Below are positions 1 through 13,200 of a DNA stretch of 64,000 nt, piece after piece. The translations under genes and the position numbers were made by a program. The stretch spans positions 553,144 to 617,143 of the forward strand of contig LNAC01000337.1 of NCBI GenBank assembly GCA_002007465.1, given 5' to 3'. Each line of letters begins with the position of its first letter. The first letter of the stretch is position 1. This DNA is from Ailurus styani. Taxonomy: Eukaryota; Chordata; Mammalia; Carnivora; Ailuridae. Under the pieces are notes generated by a model. The model saw only the letters and a list, made by a program, of their open reading frames with translations. It had not been told where the DNA came from and searched no databases.

Positions 1-2739
1 CCCGCCGGGCGCGGGGCCGACAGATGGGCTCCGAGGCTGCTCGCCCCGCCAGCCCCCTCCGCCCCGCGCCCTGGCCGCGCTCGGGCTCCGGCCGCTCATG
101 AGCGCCCAGGCGGCTCCGGCCCTGCGCCGCCAGGACCCGACGAGCCTTCGCTGGGAGCCTGACGCCACATCGGTAACCCCCCAATCCCGCATCTTCTCAC
201 TTTCCCCCTTTACCCTGGGAGTACCGAGATGAGACCCAGAGGGGAGCCAAATCCCCGCGTCTGCCCCATGCCCCAGCCTGCGGCTCCCGGATCTCAGGGG
301 AGGGGGGGTTTAAGGCTCCAGCCAGACTCCAGGCCTCCAGTTCATGTTCAAAGGGCCAAGGTCACCTCCTGAGGCCGTTCCCTCTCAGGGGAAGTGGGCG
401 CAGGTGCTCCCCTCCCACACACCACCTGCAGCTCCGACTCTCAGGGCCGAAGACAGGCCCAGGGCTGGGAAGTTTTGGGGCCCCGCAAGCCGAGCCCCCT
501 CCAGTTTTGTGGCAGGATTGCTGTGGGAGAGGGCTGCCTCCTGGGGCAGGGGTGGAGGGCATGTTTAAACTAACCCCTCCAAACGGCCCCTGCTACTGTT
601 TCCTGCCCCTCCTCCCCCACACCACCGCTTTTCTTTCCCGGGACGGTGAGGGTATTATTCTAATTTTGCAAAATGCACAGCAGCTAATTAAGTCAAGGAG
701 CCTCTCGGCTTTCGAGTTCTTTTGCATGTGAATGGGGGTTGGTAAATCCCCAGCTCTGGCTGTGGCGGGGGGCGAGGGGAGACTGTCCCCAACTCAGGGT
801 TAATGAAGTGGGAAAGGAGTCTCTCATAGCCTCCTGCAAACAAAACCCCCCATGCAACAAACCCAGCCGAAATCCTACATGGATTGACTTAAGCCCAGGG
901 GATAAGTGCTTTAAATTAATCTCATTGAATAAGAATGAGACCAAACAAAACTCTTTAAAATCATATTAAAAATCTATCAAAGGACAACTTGCACTGGTGT
1001 GCTTTTCATTTTGTGAAAGTGAAGGAGGTAGACCAGAGCAACCACCCTGACGTTTACACAGCGGCAGTGTAAACCGCAGACACATTCTCCACTATGTAAT
1101 TGTCCTTGTACCTCGGAGGCGATTTCATATCTTACATTAATGAAGAACAAGGCTTCCCTACAAGTTTATAATTACAATATTTTAAATTGTCCTGCACTTC
1201 CCATCTGTAATAATAACTTCACAACCTTTGCGGTGAGGTGGGCTTCTGCGCTCACCCATTTAGAAGGCAAAATTGGCTTCTCTGTTCCCAACCCCGGGGC
1301 TGGGTGTGAACTCTTTTGAGAATACAAAGGAAGAATGAATGCAAGCCCCCCAGCGGGCAGAACAATAGCAGAGGCTCCCAGGAGGCATCTTCTCAGCTCC
1401 TCCCCCGGCCCACCCCCGTCCCTTACAAACCTAGGCTCAGCAGGGTCGGGCGGCGAAGGTTAAAGGAAGTTTAGGTTCCCCTGTGAGCCTTGGTAGGGGG
1501 CTCTGGAAATTTCTGAGGAACCGAGCTGACTTTAGGGGTGTCCCACTGCCCCCACACAGGGTAGGCCTTGCTCGGAGTTCTTCTCGTGGTGGGAGCAGAC
1601 TAAGACATAAGGTGAGGGGGTCACACAGGCAATTTAACAAGACCCGAGAAGCGCCCTTTCCAAAAAGCAGAGCCACTTTTCCAGAAGAAAAAAGCTTTAA
1701 GCTCCTGTGTCATGGAAGCGATGCTTGGATTCAAATGGCTTTCCCTGACTTCATGTTGGGGGCACACAGTGCTGACTAGCAAGGTCCCTAGCAGTTTGGG
1801 ATGCACTTGCCTCGAGGCGCCCTCATTTACTCCCCTCTTCCCTAAATTTCACCTCCCTTCACTACAGGAAAGGAAAAAAAAAAATCAAAGGGATCCACTG
1901 GGTTTTGTCAAAATGTCCTTTGCGTGGGCTCTTTGCTTCTCCGAGAGTGGAAGATGCTGTGTGCACCAGCATTGACTTAATCACTCGCCAAGGGCTCTTT
2001 GCCCTTCGGTGCGTGGGAACAGGGCCCTCGGAAGAACTGCAATCGCTAAGGGCTGCAAACACGAAGAGGTTTTGGATGCAAGACAAAACAAGCATTCGAC
2101 AAGCCCACGAGGGGAAAAAGCTTTAGGCTGCAAAACTCCATGAAATGTCCAAATTCTCTGTGACTTCAAATAGGTAAGTCTGGGAAATCAGAAAAAGAGG
2201 CACGATTAAAAATACACACAAAATCAGAATATGTACAGTGGAATTAGGCTGAAGCTTCGCCTAACTGATGCCTGAAATGTATAATCTGTCAGGAGCCATA
2301 ATAGGAGAAAGAGATTTATTTTAAGGTTATTTAAATTTAGATAATATTAACCCTAAATCTGTTAAATCCATGTTTCTTTATTAACTGGGGGTAATATATT
2401 GATTCTGCTTAGAAACAGGCCCATGAAGCACCTAAGGCAGGAAACCCTCACCTAAGTGTCAGCAGATTAAGCCCAAGTCCCACCTCAGAATTCTGGTCCT
2501 TTGCACCCTGCAGGGGGGAATGCAGAACCCGGATTGGACCTCTCTTGGAATGAGTACTTGGGGGGTGGGCAGGGGGGAGCAGGCCTTCTCTTTGATCCTC
2601 CCCAATCACTGGCATTAATCCTGTTTCTCACACAGCTGGGTTTTGTCTCTAAAGTTTGGTGCCTCCTTTTCTCATCCAAATCCTGTGAACCATTACACAC
2701 CAAAGTAAAAGAAAGGTGGCAGATTTCCCCAAGTCAGCT
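1..2739. other. intergenic region on the BARHL1 side
   Basis: The first 150 bases are very GC- and CpG-rich and have no convincing coding frame. By synteny in mammals (BARHL1 plus strand, then DDX31 minus strand, converging) this should be the 3' flank or 3' UTR of BARHL1, but no BARHL1 coding sequence is present. AT-rich, TAAT-bearing islands at about 640-1230 and 2200-2430 have no repeat signature and may be conserved regulatory elements. Confidence 0.5.
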
Positions 2740-2757
2740 TGACATGTGCTGTAGGCT

Positions 2758-2763
2758 TTTATT
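2758..2763 (-). terminator. candidate AATAAA poly(A) signal for DDX31
   Basis: This is the first canonical AATAAA on the minus strand downstream of the DDX31 stop, reading TTTATT on the plus strand. It sits in an AT-rich run, with T-rich sequence downstream on the transcript strand. Other hexamers occur further left near 2310-2385. The position is consistent with the short BARHL1-DDX31 interval remembered from human. Confidence 0.4.
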
Positions 2764-3379
2764 ATTATCATTATTATCACCATTGTTAGAAATTTCACCG
2801 ACCGTCCCTATGAATTCGTATGTGACAGGCGTTCAGAGGAGGTCACAGTGGTCCCCCCTCCCCCGGGGGGAAGATTAGTGCTCACTGGGCTCCCACTGGC
2901 CCTCTCCCCAGGGCCTCCGGTGTGGGTGTCAGCGGACCGCCCCTGCCCTGGCTACCAGAGAGGGACAGTGGTGAGGACGCCCGCCCCTCCGTGGATCCCA
3001 CCTTGCAACTCTCAAGATCCGCTCCTGGCCACTTAGTTCCTGTGGATCCGGAGGGTTGACTGGAGTGGGCCTCGGCTCCCACTGCAGGAACTGGAGGAGG
3101 AGGAAGGCGGCAAAGAGAACAGGAGAAAGCGGAGTGACCAGAGCACCTCTGGACACCTTTCCCTCTGGAGTCCCCAGAGTCCCCATCGGACACTTACTGG
3201 GAAATCAGTGTGGGGGGGGGCGGCGCTTTCAAACCTCCCAGGGAAACACGGTGCGGGAGGGGCGGCGGAGGCCTGGGCCACTCTACAAGGAACCCCAGAC
3301 CCCAGACTTGAAGACAAGGTGGGATTCGATGGGAGAAAACACTCGGAGACTGGTGCCCTTTGACTTCAAAGGCAACAGT

Positions 3380-3439
3380 AAAAAAAAAAAAAGAAAGAAA
3401 GAAAGAAAGAAAGAAAAAGAAAAGAAAAGAAAAGAAAAA
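3380..3439. repeat. A-run and GAAA/GAAAA microsatellite
   Basis: An A-run passes into GAAA and then GAAAA units. It lies inside the inferred DDX31 3' UTR, where the transcript would carry a long pyrimidine tract. Confidence 0.93.
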
Positions 3440-4077
3440 GGCACCAGTACATCCATACATCCATCAGCTGTGAGCGTTTTCTGTGGACGTGAACGGGTCC
3501 TTTACACAAAACGCTTGTACATCAAGGAAAGGAGTTGATGTTTTTTTCTCGCTTTCGCAAATTGCATTCCAGCTTTTAAAATCCTATTTTACAGAACGCA
3601 CGTGAATCCGTGTGCTGATATGGGGCAGCTAATGGAAACTCTGAGACTTGTTCGGCACGCTCTGCGGAGGCGGGAAGAGGCCCCGTGCTGGTGCCGCCCC
3701 CCCAGGCCCCGCCAGAGGTCGCGGCGTGCCTGCAGCCTGCGGGCGGAGAAGGTTCTGGTGGAAGACAAAGTAGACGTCTCACAGAAGCTAAGAGTTACGC
3801 CGACCCCACCCCTGCCCCCACCCCTGCCGGGAGGAGCACTGTGGCTTCTCCAGGTCGGGACATCGTCTTCAAGGACCAGCGGCACCGTTACTTCCCACAA
3901 GGCGCCCGACAAGGACAGGACATCAGCCCCAGCCTGTGGGGCCTCCGGGATCCACCCCAAGCCCCAGGCCAGTGGAGGCAGAGTTAAAAAAACACAAAAA
4001 AACAAAAAACAAAAAACTGAAAACTTTTTTTGGGAAGTCCTGTTGTCCCTCAGTGGGTCTTTCTGGGTTTTTCTGCT

Positions 4078-4279
4078 TCACGGGAAGCGTTTCTTAGTTT
4101 TTCCCACGGCCGAGGCTGGGTGCCGGTCGCAGACAGCGCTGCGTGGCTGGCTGCCGGGCTCTGCGTGTTTGTTTTGCTTTTTGACCTTGGCGAGGCTGGC
4201 CTCCATCCCACTTGAGTATTCCGAACGCAAGATTTCAGCAAGGCAGTGTTTACTCCGGGTCTTCTTATGAAGGTCAGGC
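4078..4279 (-). CDS. DDX31: DDX31 last coding exon and stop
   Basis: The terminal coding part is 202 bp. It completes an Arg codon and reads [20 protein letters not shown], then [16 protein letters not shown], then a divergent tail ending GKTKKRFP before TGA at 4078-4080. Acceptor TTCTTCAG. Identity to human is very high up to VKKQN and weak after it. The human tail as I recall it runs some 15 residues further past the GKT. The exon lies 15 kb from the one before it. Confidence 0.95.
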
Positions 4280-7200
4280 CTGAAGAACAGTAACAGCAGA
4301 GGGGGAAAAGAAACTTTATTATTTTTTTCTTTCCCATTTGGAAAGAGGCTGAGAGCAGCTGGTTCCGAGACTGTGGAACTGACATTTTTGTATTAACAGA
4401 AGTACAATGCCTTCAATAGTGCTTGTTTTGATATTCTATGCACCAGAAGATTAGATACGGCGCTGACAGATTTTCATAACGGTGGCAAAATATCATGGCA
4501 TTTTTAAAAGTGAGGCTTTGTTCTATGTTGTTTTCATGGAAAAAAAAGAACGATACACACTCACACTCTGATGGCAAATGAAGTGTATGATACAGCAGTT
4601 TGCCATAGGATGGGGGGAAAACCCGCCTTGAAACTGCACAAGGCTCAGCGGTGAGAGCTCACCAGTGGCTCCCTGCCAGCGAGGCCCGCGCCGTTCAAAG
4701 CCATCGGCCTCCTCCCCACAAGGCCACACAGGGAAGGGCTGGGGTGTCAGTCACAGTCCCCTCTTCACTGACTGAGGACACTCGAGAAAGTACTTCTGAC
4801 CTCAAAAGTCCCAAGCCCCCAAGGCCGGGGTGCACTGGGGCTGCGTGGTCAGGGTCCGCCCGGCAGCCGGATCTCCGCAGACCGTAGACGTGGGTGCGGC
4901 TCGAGGGGGTCCCCCTGCCCGACCCCCTGGGAAAGTGAGCGCCAAAGGCTGAAAATCCATCTCAGACACTGAATACTAGTAACTGTTTTCAAGAGACGGC
5001 AGTCTTCCCATTTGATCAGAAGATTAGAGGGAGACATTTGTAGAAGTTCAATTGTACACAGAAGAATGATTATGAAAATGGAAGAGTAAATGTTTCCTGA
5101 GACAGGATTTTAACCACATCAACAGAAACCCACAGTGTTACATGGGCCATTCCCTCAACCCCCCAATGGCAGGGTCTTAGGGCTCCTACAGAAGGCACAT
5201 GTCACCCTCCTGTGACTTACAGCTACATTTTCTTTGTAATAATCACAGCTCAATGGAACTAAAGCTGTGGTCAAAATAAACATAATGGGACTCCTTTAAA
5301 ACGCAAGGACCAGCAATAGGACTCATGTTGCGCTAATAAACAGACGATGAAAGGCTGCAGAACCGTGTGACTGCGTCGTCCCTCGGTGAAGGCGGCCAGG
5401 CCTGACTAGGCGCACTGCGCGGGGCGGGGTGCAGGCAGGGCGCAGCGGAGGCCGCAGGTCCCGCAGAACAAGGTTTTCCACGGTGACGCGTGGGGGGACA
5501 GTCACCCTTCGCTGGGCAAAGCGAAGGCTCGAGGATAATGACGAGCCAGTATCTGAGGGCTAGAGCGAGTCACCAGGGTGCACGGCTGCACCGGAGAGAT
5601 GAGGGGTACAGAGGTCCCGCACGAGCTCACGGCATCTCGGCGGCACGGGGGCGGCGTGAGCGCACCGCCCTGTCCTGGACAAGAACCCTAACCTGGACGA
5701 GCACCCGTATCTTGCCCAGGGCCACCCAGCCCACAGGGGCAGAAGCAGGGACGCAAACACAGGGCAGAGGGGCTCGAGCCTGCGCACTTCCCACCAGGCT
5801 GCCGGTCCCGGGGTGAACAATCAGGAAGGCCCAGCAGGATCAAGGGTGACAAATAACCACAACTTGACACGGGGGGGGGGGGNTCCCGGGGTCACACAGG
5901 GATGCTGCGGGGGGCCGAATCTGGATGGCTGAGGAGGAAGGGGCAAGCGGGGAGGAAGAGAAAAAGCCGGGGGCGATGGAGGTGCCTGGCCTGGAACCTC
6001 GCTCGTTAGCTGAACGACGTGGAACGAGGCTCTCTGGGCTTCAGCTCCCTCATCTGAACAACGGGGGGGACCCTCAGAACAAAGCTCGTAGGTGCTGGAA
6101 GGTGAAGTAAGACACACGGGCGCTTCCGGCTGCACCCGCTCTCCTGCAGGGCGCGCGGCTCGGGGGGGCGGAGAGGGGCTGGGAGCGGCGGGAGCCGGGC
6201 CTGCAGCTGGGAGCGCTCGGCTTGCTCCAAACCGAAGGCTGCCAGTTCTGGTGCCTGCGGTTTATTTTTAGTCGGGTTACATGACAGATGGAGTGAAAAG
6301 GTTCTGACAGGAAGAAATGCTGCTTCTTCCCCTTTTGAAGCCAGGTACTCACAATGTGTATAATTTTAAATGTAACACCTTGAGTTTCAAAATATGCAAA
6401 CTTTCAGTCAAAATATCCTCCCCAGCACAGGCTCTGCCGCTTCAGAGACCGCTCCTGCCACCTGCTAATGCAAAATAAATAGCCAGAATCGGATGGCGGC
6501 GATCTGCAGACGCGGCACGCTCCTGGCCAGGGCGCCCGGCGCCGTGCCTGTGTCCCCGCCTGGCGGTCCCACAGCCGGAGCGGAGGCTGCGCCACTAGAG
6601 GCGCCACACAGGCAGGCAGACGCACCCACAGGCACGCATGCAGCTGGGTGCTCTGGGCAGCGGAAGGTCGTCTGCTGGGCACGGGGGGTGGGGGGGCTGC
6701 CAGGGGGCGTGTTTACGAAGGAGCTTCAAGACCACACCGTGGTAGAGGCCGCTGCTGAAGGCACCTCTTGGAGGCGGTCCCGTGTAAGCCCGGAGCTTGG
6801 GATCTTGAAACGTCCTAGCTATCTGATGATCTCATCCTGGTCAATGAACGTACTCTCGAGCTGGGACCCACACCCGAATTCTGAGGCTCCTGGTGGTCCC
6901 GAGAGCAAGCCGGGTTTGATCTTTCAGACCCAGACCCCTTCCTGAGGACGCGGACCTCCGGGTCACCCCGCAGGAGCCTCCCCTGCTGTCGGAGCAGCAG
7001 GACCCACCTTCCCCCTTGCCGGCTCGCTGTCTGCTATTCCTTTGTTCTGAGGCCCGGGGCCGAGAAAGCAAAGTACAGATGGGAAGGTGGAATGTTCTCA
7101 GCCCAGGCCCGTGCCGGGCACATGTGGGCTCTTGCTTCCTTCTCCTGCCAAGCTGCAGTTCTCCCAGACTCGCCAACTTTCTTGCCCTCCTTGCCCTCCA

Positions 7201-10200
7201 AATACTCCAAGCCCTCTAGACTGGACCTCCGGGTTCACCTGAATAATCCCGCAGTTACCAAGCAACAGATCAGTTTCTCTAACCACAGGGAGCTCCCTTG
7301 TAGTGAAGGCTGAACGAGCCCCCTCGGGGGCTCGGTCACCAGGCTGGATTACCCGGCAGGACGGGCAGATGCCACTTTCACTGCCAATCAGGTGAAATCA
7401 CAGCCTAATTAGGAAATGAATATGCCCGCGAGGGTGACCGCTGCAGAAGAGGGGCCTCAGGGCCTCCTCCCATTCTTACCGACGGACCCACAGAGGGCCA
7501 CCCCAGGTACGAGCCACCCCAGCTCAGGCGTGTGTTAGTGGTGTCCTTTTGCAGGCAGAGTGTTTCGCTTTATCTTCTTTTCTGTACGTACTGTCAAGCC
7601 AGTCCATGTTTTCTTTTCCGTTTTATTGCTTGAGGGTCAGGCTTAGAAAAGTCTTCCTCATCCTCGCATTGAGAAATGCCCCGGCATACTTTCTTTCAAT
7701 CTGCCAGTGCCTTCATTCCATCAAGATCTTCTTCTGGTCTAGCGACTCCTCCCCAACAGCTATCCGTCTCCCCACGACAGCCCCTGGACAAGAACCCTGC
7801 CCCCCAGGGACTCTGAATGCACCCGTCACCCCCTTTCCGACGTTCAAAACACCTCCTGCAGGTAACGTCTGAAGAGATGGTGACGATGGTGAGGATGATG
7901 GTGGCCAACATTCGTAAAGTCTACCAAACAGATCAGAACAACATGTGACTTACATGGGTGCTGAAGGGATTTAAAGGAAAAACAAGTCTTAAACCCAGGT
8001 CTTTCGAGCTGGCCATGCGACTGTAACAATGACCCTACCACCCCCCCAGCACGTGGCACTTGGGGTAGGCCAGGTACCGTTTCCGGCACTCGACGGGTAT
8101 TTAACTCTTTTACTTTGCCAACAACACCACGACCCATGTACTGTTACCCCCAGGGTCCCAAACCCGTGACAGAAGAGCTGGGGGTTCAGCTCCGAAAATC
8201 TGACCCTCTCACTCGCACACTTTCCACTGTGCTTTTGTCATCAAAACAAAGTCTCTTATATGAAAATTTTTATATAAGGGGAGGGAGGGGGAGAGGGAGA
8301 GAGAATCTTAAGCACGAGTCATGCCCAGCACAGAGCCCAGTGAGGGGCTCGATCCCACGACCCTGAGATCATGACCTGAGCTGAAACCAAGAGGCAGAAG
8401 CCTAACGGACTGAGCCACCCCGGCATTCCGAAATACTTTTAACAAAAGATAATGTTTATATTATCTCAAAATCTCAGAGACTCTTGGAGCCCCTGATAGA
8501 GTGCATCTTAAATGTAATGGTTGGATAACTTAGGTGAAAAACAGCAGTTTAAAAACTCACAATTTGTTCAGCTTCATTACAGATACAGAGAGACCCAAAT
8601 ACGTACACTTGCGGAGGAAGTCTGAAGGGCATAAGAGATGTGATTCAAGGTTAACTTGGATTGTAGGTTTATGGGTGATTTTTAAAGCTTTTCTCTATTT
8701 CCTGAATTTTTACAATGAACATATATTATTTTTATAATCAGAAAAAAGTACATTTTAGGAAAAAAAAATCAAATGGTAGATCTTTGCCCTATGCTGAAAT
8801 ATCAAACTATTTTAATCCTTACTTATCAAAACCTCTTTCCCTTTGGCTGTTAGTTTGCTTGTTTTTGCGAGATTTTTCTCTTAAAACAGACAGACACGCA
8901 GAAGGAGGAGGAATCAAGTGTACTTATTTCTCTGATCTGAAAGATTCTGCATGTAAATGAATGACCCAGAGCCACGGTGAGACACCCTCCCCCAGGACTC
9001 TGCAGGGAGGCAGGCCCCCCAGCTGGAAGAAAAGTCTGTGTTCTAAGTGATCCCGGTAGGAAACAGAGATGCTTTCAGGTGGCTTGTGGCGGACTCAAAA
9101 GTTCCTACCTCCTGCCTTGCTCTTATGGATGAAGGAAGGCAGCCATGTCTGAGTGGGGGTTTTGGTGGCTCTCAGAAGATAATAAGAGTAACAAACAACT
9201 CCAGGGAGAATTTGACAAGCAGTCCCTCTGGTGCAACAAAGTGGTTCAGGTAAGGAATCAGCCAGCGTGGGATGATAATTTAGCCTCCACACTATCAAAC
9301 CCAAACCTTTCACGGTCACTGAAGGAACAGCAACTGTACCAACACTCCTTTAACCTTTGGATTCTGTGTTGGTAGAGATGTAAGCTGGGGGGTGCACGCT
9401 TTCTTTGTGATTCCTTAGGATCAAATCAACTCTAGCTTCTGTGAAGCTGTCAGGGCCCCAGACGATTCCCCATTCCAGGTGAGCCCCGCTGTGCCAGTGG
9501 ACCTTGCAGGAAAATTCCTGAGAGTGGCTTTGTGGACACAAGGACTGATAAAAAGTGGGTTCCTGCACTGCAAGACCCAGTGGAAAGCAGAAGGGAGCTC
9601 TGAGCCTCGGGCTGAGGGCAGGCATGCCGCCAGGCCACGCTGGCCACGGCTGATCAATACATCGACGTCGTGACCAATCTGCAGCCTGGCAGGGGAGGCA
9701 CGAAGAAAGCGAGGACAGAGATAATGTTTAGAGATAGCAGAGACCTAAAAGCGAAGAGCGGAATCAGAATCCCGGAAATGGATGGGAAGTCACATTAGGT
9801 ACCCAAGTGACAGGAGCTCTATCGGTATCTAGGCCCGACATCACTGGGCAGGGTGGCGGCACAGGGGAAGGAAAGCGTATTAGACGAGAGGTCTGATGAC
9901 CCCGGCTGGGATCCCAGGTGTGCCCCTCACCGAGCTGATGGCCCGGGGAGTCCATCGCTTTCTCTAAGCTTAGTCTCCCCCACGTCAAAAAGTGCCTCCA
10001 CATCGAGGCCTACAAGCATGTCAGAGTGCTTTGCACGTTTTAATTCTCTGTGAAAATACCAAGATGGAGAAATACCGAGTAGACATGGAAACAATTAAGT
10101 GCACATGTAACTGGCAGGACCATATCCTGAAAACGCCGTCTGAGATTGATGAGCTCGGTGCAGAATCTCAGCACCAAATCCCAGAGCTCAGCCCTCTGGG

Positions 10201-13200
10201 CCTGTCCTGTTGGACATTATTATGGATGCCCTGGATGATGTTCTGAGGCATATTTATCACATGTGCAGACGAAAAGCAGTCTGCAGGGACAGCTAACACA
10301 CGGGATGAGAGGACACCTGCCACACCCTGGTGGGCCAGAGGGACGGGCCTCAGCTGAAAGGTGAAACAGAACGGGGGCAAAGGCAACGTCTTGCTCTTGA
10401 GGCAAAGCAGCTGGGTGGTTTGAACGCTCACACACCAAACAAGTAGCGGCTTAGTTGGCCAGTTTCAATCTAAGCCCCAGGACGACCCAGATGTCAAGAA
10501 TGGGCCCAGAGGTCTGGGTGCGTGTGAAGCCCCACCCTGCCTTGTGAGGGGCAGGGCACAGGGAGGGACCCCCCACCTCACCCCCTTGCAGCACTGAGAG
10601 CCTGGCCAGGGGAGCCCGGCGTGAGCAGTAGTCGCGGTCCCGGCTCTTACCATTAACAGACTCACAGGTGCGATCGCTGTCCTCTGTGCTAGTCAGTCTC
10701 TGCTGCACGTTTGGGGAGTCTCATGAGCCCGATTTTGAAAAGAACCTGGGCTGAGGGATGACTGTGACCGAGGAGCAGCAGGAGGCGCCGGGGCTGCAGA
10801 GCCTGGTGGAGGTGCCACGGGCCAGAGCTGGCCCCTCCGAGGGGGAGGACCCTGGTGCCGTTCCGCATGGGCTGAGCGACTCGCTAAGTCTGGCCAAGGC
10901 CCGATTTCTCCTCGTGCCAGTCTGCTCACTCACAAAAGGATTAAGTGAACTAATGAATCAAAGCGCTTCTCACAGTGCCTGTTGCGAAGGCCCTCATTAA
11001 ATGTTGACTGTTATTGTTATTAACAGTATGGAAAAGAGGAAAGGCGGGAGAGAAGGAGCCATCATCAGATATCTGACACATGTCATGTGGCCCAGGAACG
11101 GCTTTGATCAATGATAACAACACCTTGTATTTTTGTGTTTGCAAATCATGCACATTCAGCATTTGAATCTCACAGAGACCACAGAGTGGAAAGAAGACCA
11201 AAGGGGGGTAAAATGAAAGTGGTCCGTCGGGGCTCATCTCCAGGAGCTCTCATAGCGAGCAGGGTCCACTGGGGAGGTAGCGGGCCCCCACGGCTGGGAG
11301 GCCTGGAGCAGAGGCCTTCTGGACTGAGGAGCCATGCAACAGGCGGGTCAAGGGCCAGCTCTGGCAGGAGCCCCCGGGAAGATTCCAGGAAGCGTTCACT
11401 CCTCACTTACAGACTTGGAGAAAGGGAGCGGGACCGGGGGAGAAAGCGGCACCGACTCCAGGCCAAGTGCTCCACATTGAGTACCTGCTCCCACTCCACC
11501 CAGCCCCACGGGCCCCATGGCGCAGGTACGAGGTCACCAGGGCCAGGATCAAGCTCGGAACATTGGACACCGGCTCCAGGTTTCCCCACTGCACTGCATC
11601 CTTCTGCCTCTGGAACCGGAAGGAAGCCAGAGAAAAAGTGGCTCCCTGCCATCACCTTCTCAGAGAGCTTTCGAGGTAACTGCCCCACAAACACAAAGCT
11701 TCTACCACCCATGCCAGGGGTTGCTACTCTGCTGGTTTCAAATCAGTTTTCCATAGACGCAACCCAATGACCTCCTGCTTCAAGCCTGTTCCTTCTGTTA
11801 TGTGAACAACTATCTGCTCACATAGAAAAACATCTGTAGCAAGTTCCAAATACTTGTTACTTTGCCCAATATCAACTCTAGAACCTGGAAGCTTCCACAA
11901 AGGGTATGCAAGGCAGCAGCCAAGTGCTCAGAGCATGGGCTCCAGGCTCTCTCAGACTCGGGGCCATGGGGCCAGGCCTACCCACATCCTGCCGGGTTAC
12001 TGGGGACCAGCCTCGGTCACGGGGCCCCAGTGAAGTCTCCGTGGGATCCGCACGTGGACTTGGCACAGATGCGGGTGCACAGAAGCCCCGAAGAGTCCCA
12101 CAGGCCCAGCTGCCACCCCAGCGCAGTGCTCCACCTACAACCCTCTTCTGGATTGCCAAGCAGTGAAGACATTACTCTCCACTTCGCACTGTTGCTGTAA
12201 TGTCAGGGCCAGAATGAAGAACATATCTGATAAAGAACTGCAGTCATCTCATTCGGGTCGTAACAGGGTGCAAAGGCTCTGGCCTCATCGAAGTAAGGAG
12301 AATGCGGAGGGGCTGGGGACACACAGCTTCCTACTGAGGAAGGGAGCCCAAAGACCATGGGGACAGATGACAGAAGTGAGTCAACCCCAGGAGGGGCCAG
12401 GAGGGGCCCAGGATGACGAAAACTGAACAGAACCACGTGCAGCGAGGGGAAAGCTGGGGCCCACGGTGTCCTTTCCTATTTGTCCAGCGGTACGAACCAG
12501 AAGAGCCCCGAGCAAGGCCAATCTAACGAAGTGCCGGGCCCCTCCTGTTGCACACAGCCTCAACTGCTGTCTGCCGAGTCGTGCCGGGCCAAGTCGCCTC
12601 TGCCAACTCCGGTGCCTGGAAGGCTCCGACAGTGAACGTGACCGCCCCAGCACCCTCCTAGAAGAGGCTGGCTGGGCTCCTGCTCTTTGTTGTCAGCCCT
12701 GACTGCTTGACTGAAACCGCACCCTGTGGTTCCCACTGTCTGCAGGTGACCCAGGTGTGGAGGAAGAGCAAGGTCACTGTGAAATCCCTCTAATCGCCTC
12801 ATTAGCCGGGTGGGGATGAGGGTGTGTTTGTTTCACGGGGAGGCACAGGGCTGGTAATTGCATGGTGTCAGAGAGAAAAAAAATAGTGGTAGAAGCGAGA
12901 GGCCAAATGTAAAAAGCTGCACGTGCACCGCTGTAATGAAACCAGGGCCCACAGTCCCCAACTGGCCAGAAGGGAAGGGACCGAAGACTGGTCCTGCACC
13001 ATGTGAGCTGTGGGGAAGGGGGCAAGCCCTCCGCTGGAGCCTGCACCCACGCCAGGCCGCCCATCCGGAGCCGCCCATGAATGCAACGCGGTGCGCTCAA
13101 AACCTACAGGGGACTGAGTGACAACTCTGTGCTGGGCCACGTGTTCCACCAGAAGAGACCCAGCCACCTTCCACAGTACTTCTGTCCCCGTCGCAGTCTG

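Larger units (their letters stand above)
2740..4077 (-). other. DDX31: inferred DDX31 3' UTR
   Basis: The stretch downstream of the stop has no coding similarity. The first AATAAA on the minus strand after the stop is at 2758-2763, which would give a 3' UTR of about 1.3 kb. It contains an A/G-rich microsatellite at 3380-3439 (pyrimidine-rich in the transcript). The true cleavage site is not proven. Confidence 0.45.

Noticed and set aside
1..240. BARHL1 C-terminal coding exon at the left edge
   Set aside because: None of the three plus-strand frames matches the BARHL1 C-terminus as remembered; at most this is its 3' UTR or flank.
3602..4270. 222-residue plus-strand open frame opposite the last DDX31 exon
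   Set aside because: Shadow of the true minus-strand coding sequence and its 3' UTR.
11111..11770. 219-residue plus-strand open frame
   Set aside because: No recognisable domain and Ser/Arg/Gly/Pro-rich; intronic and unsupported.
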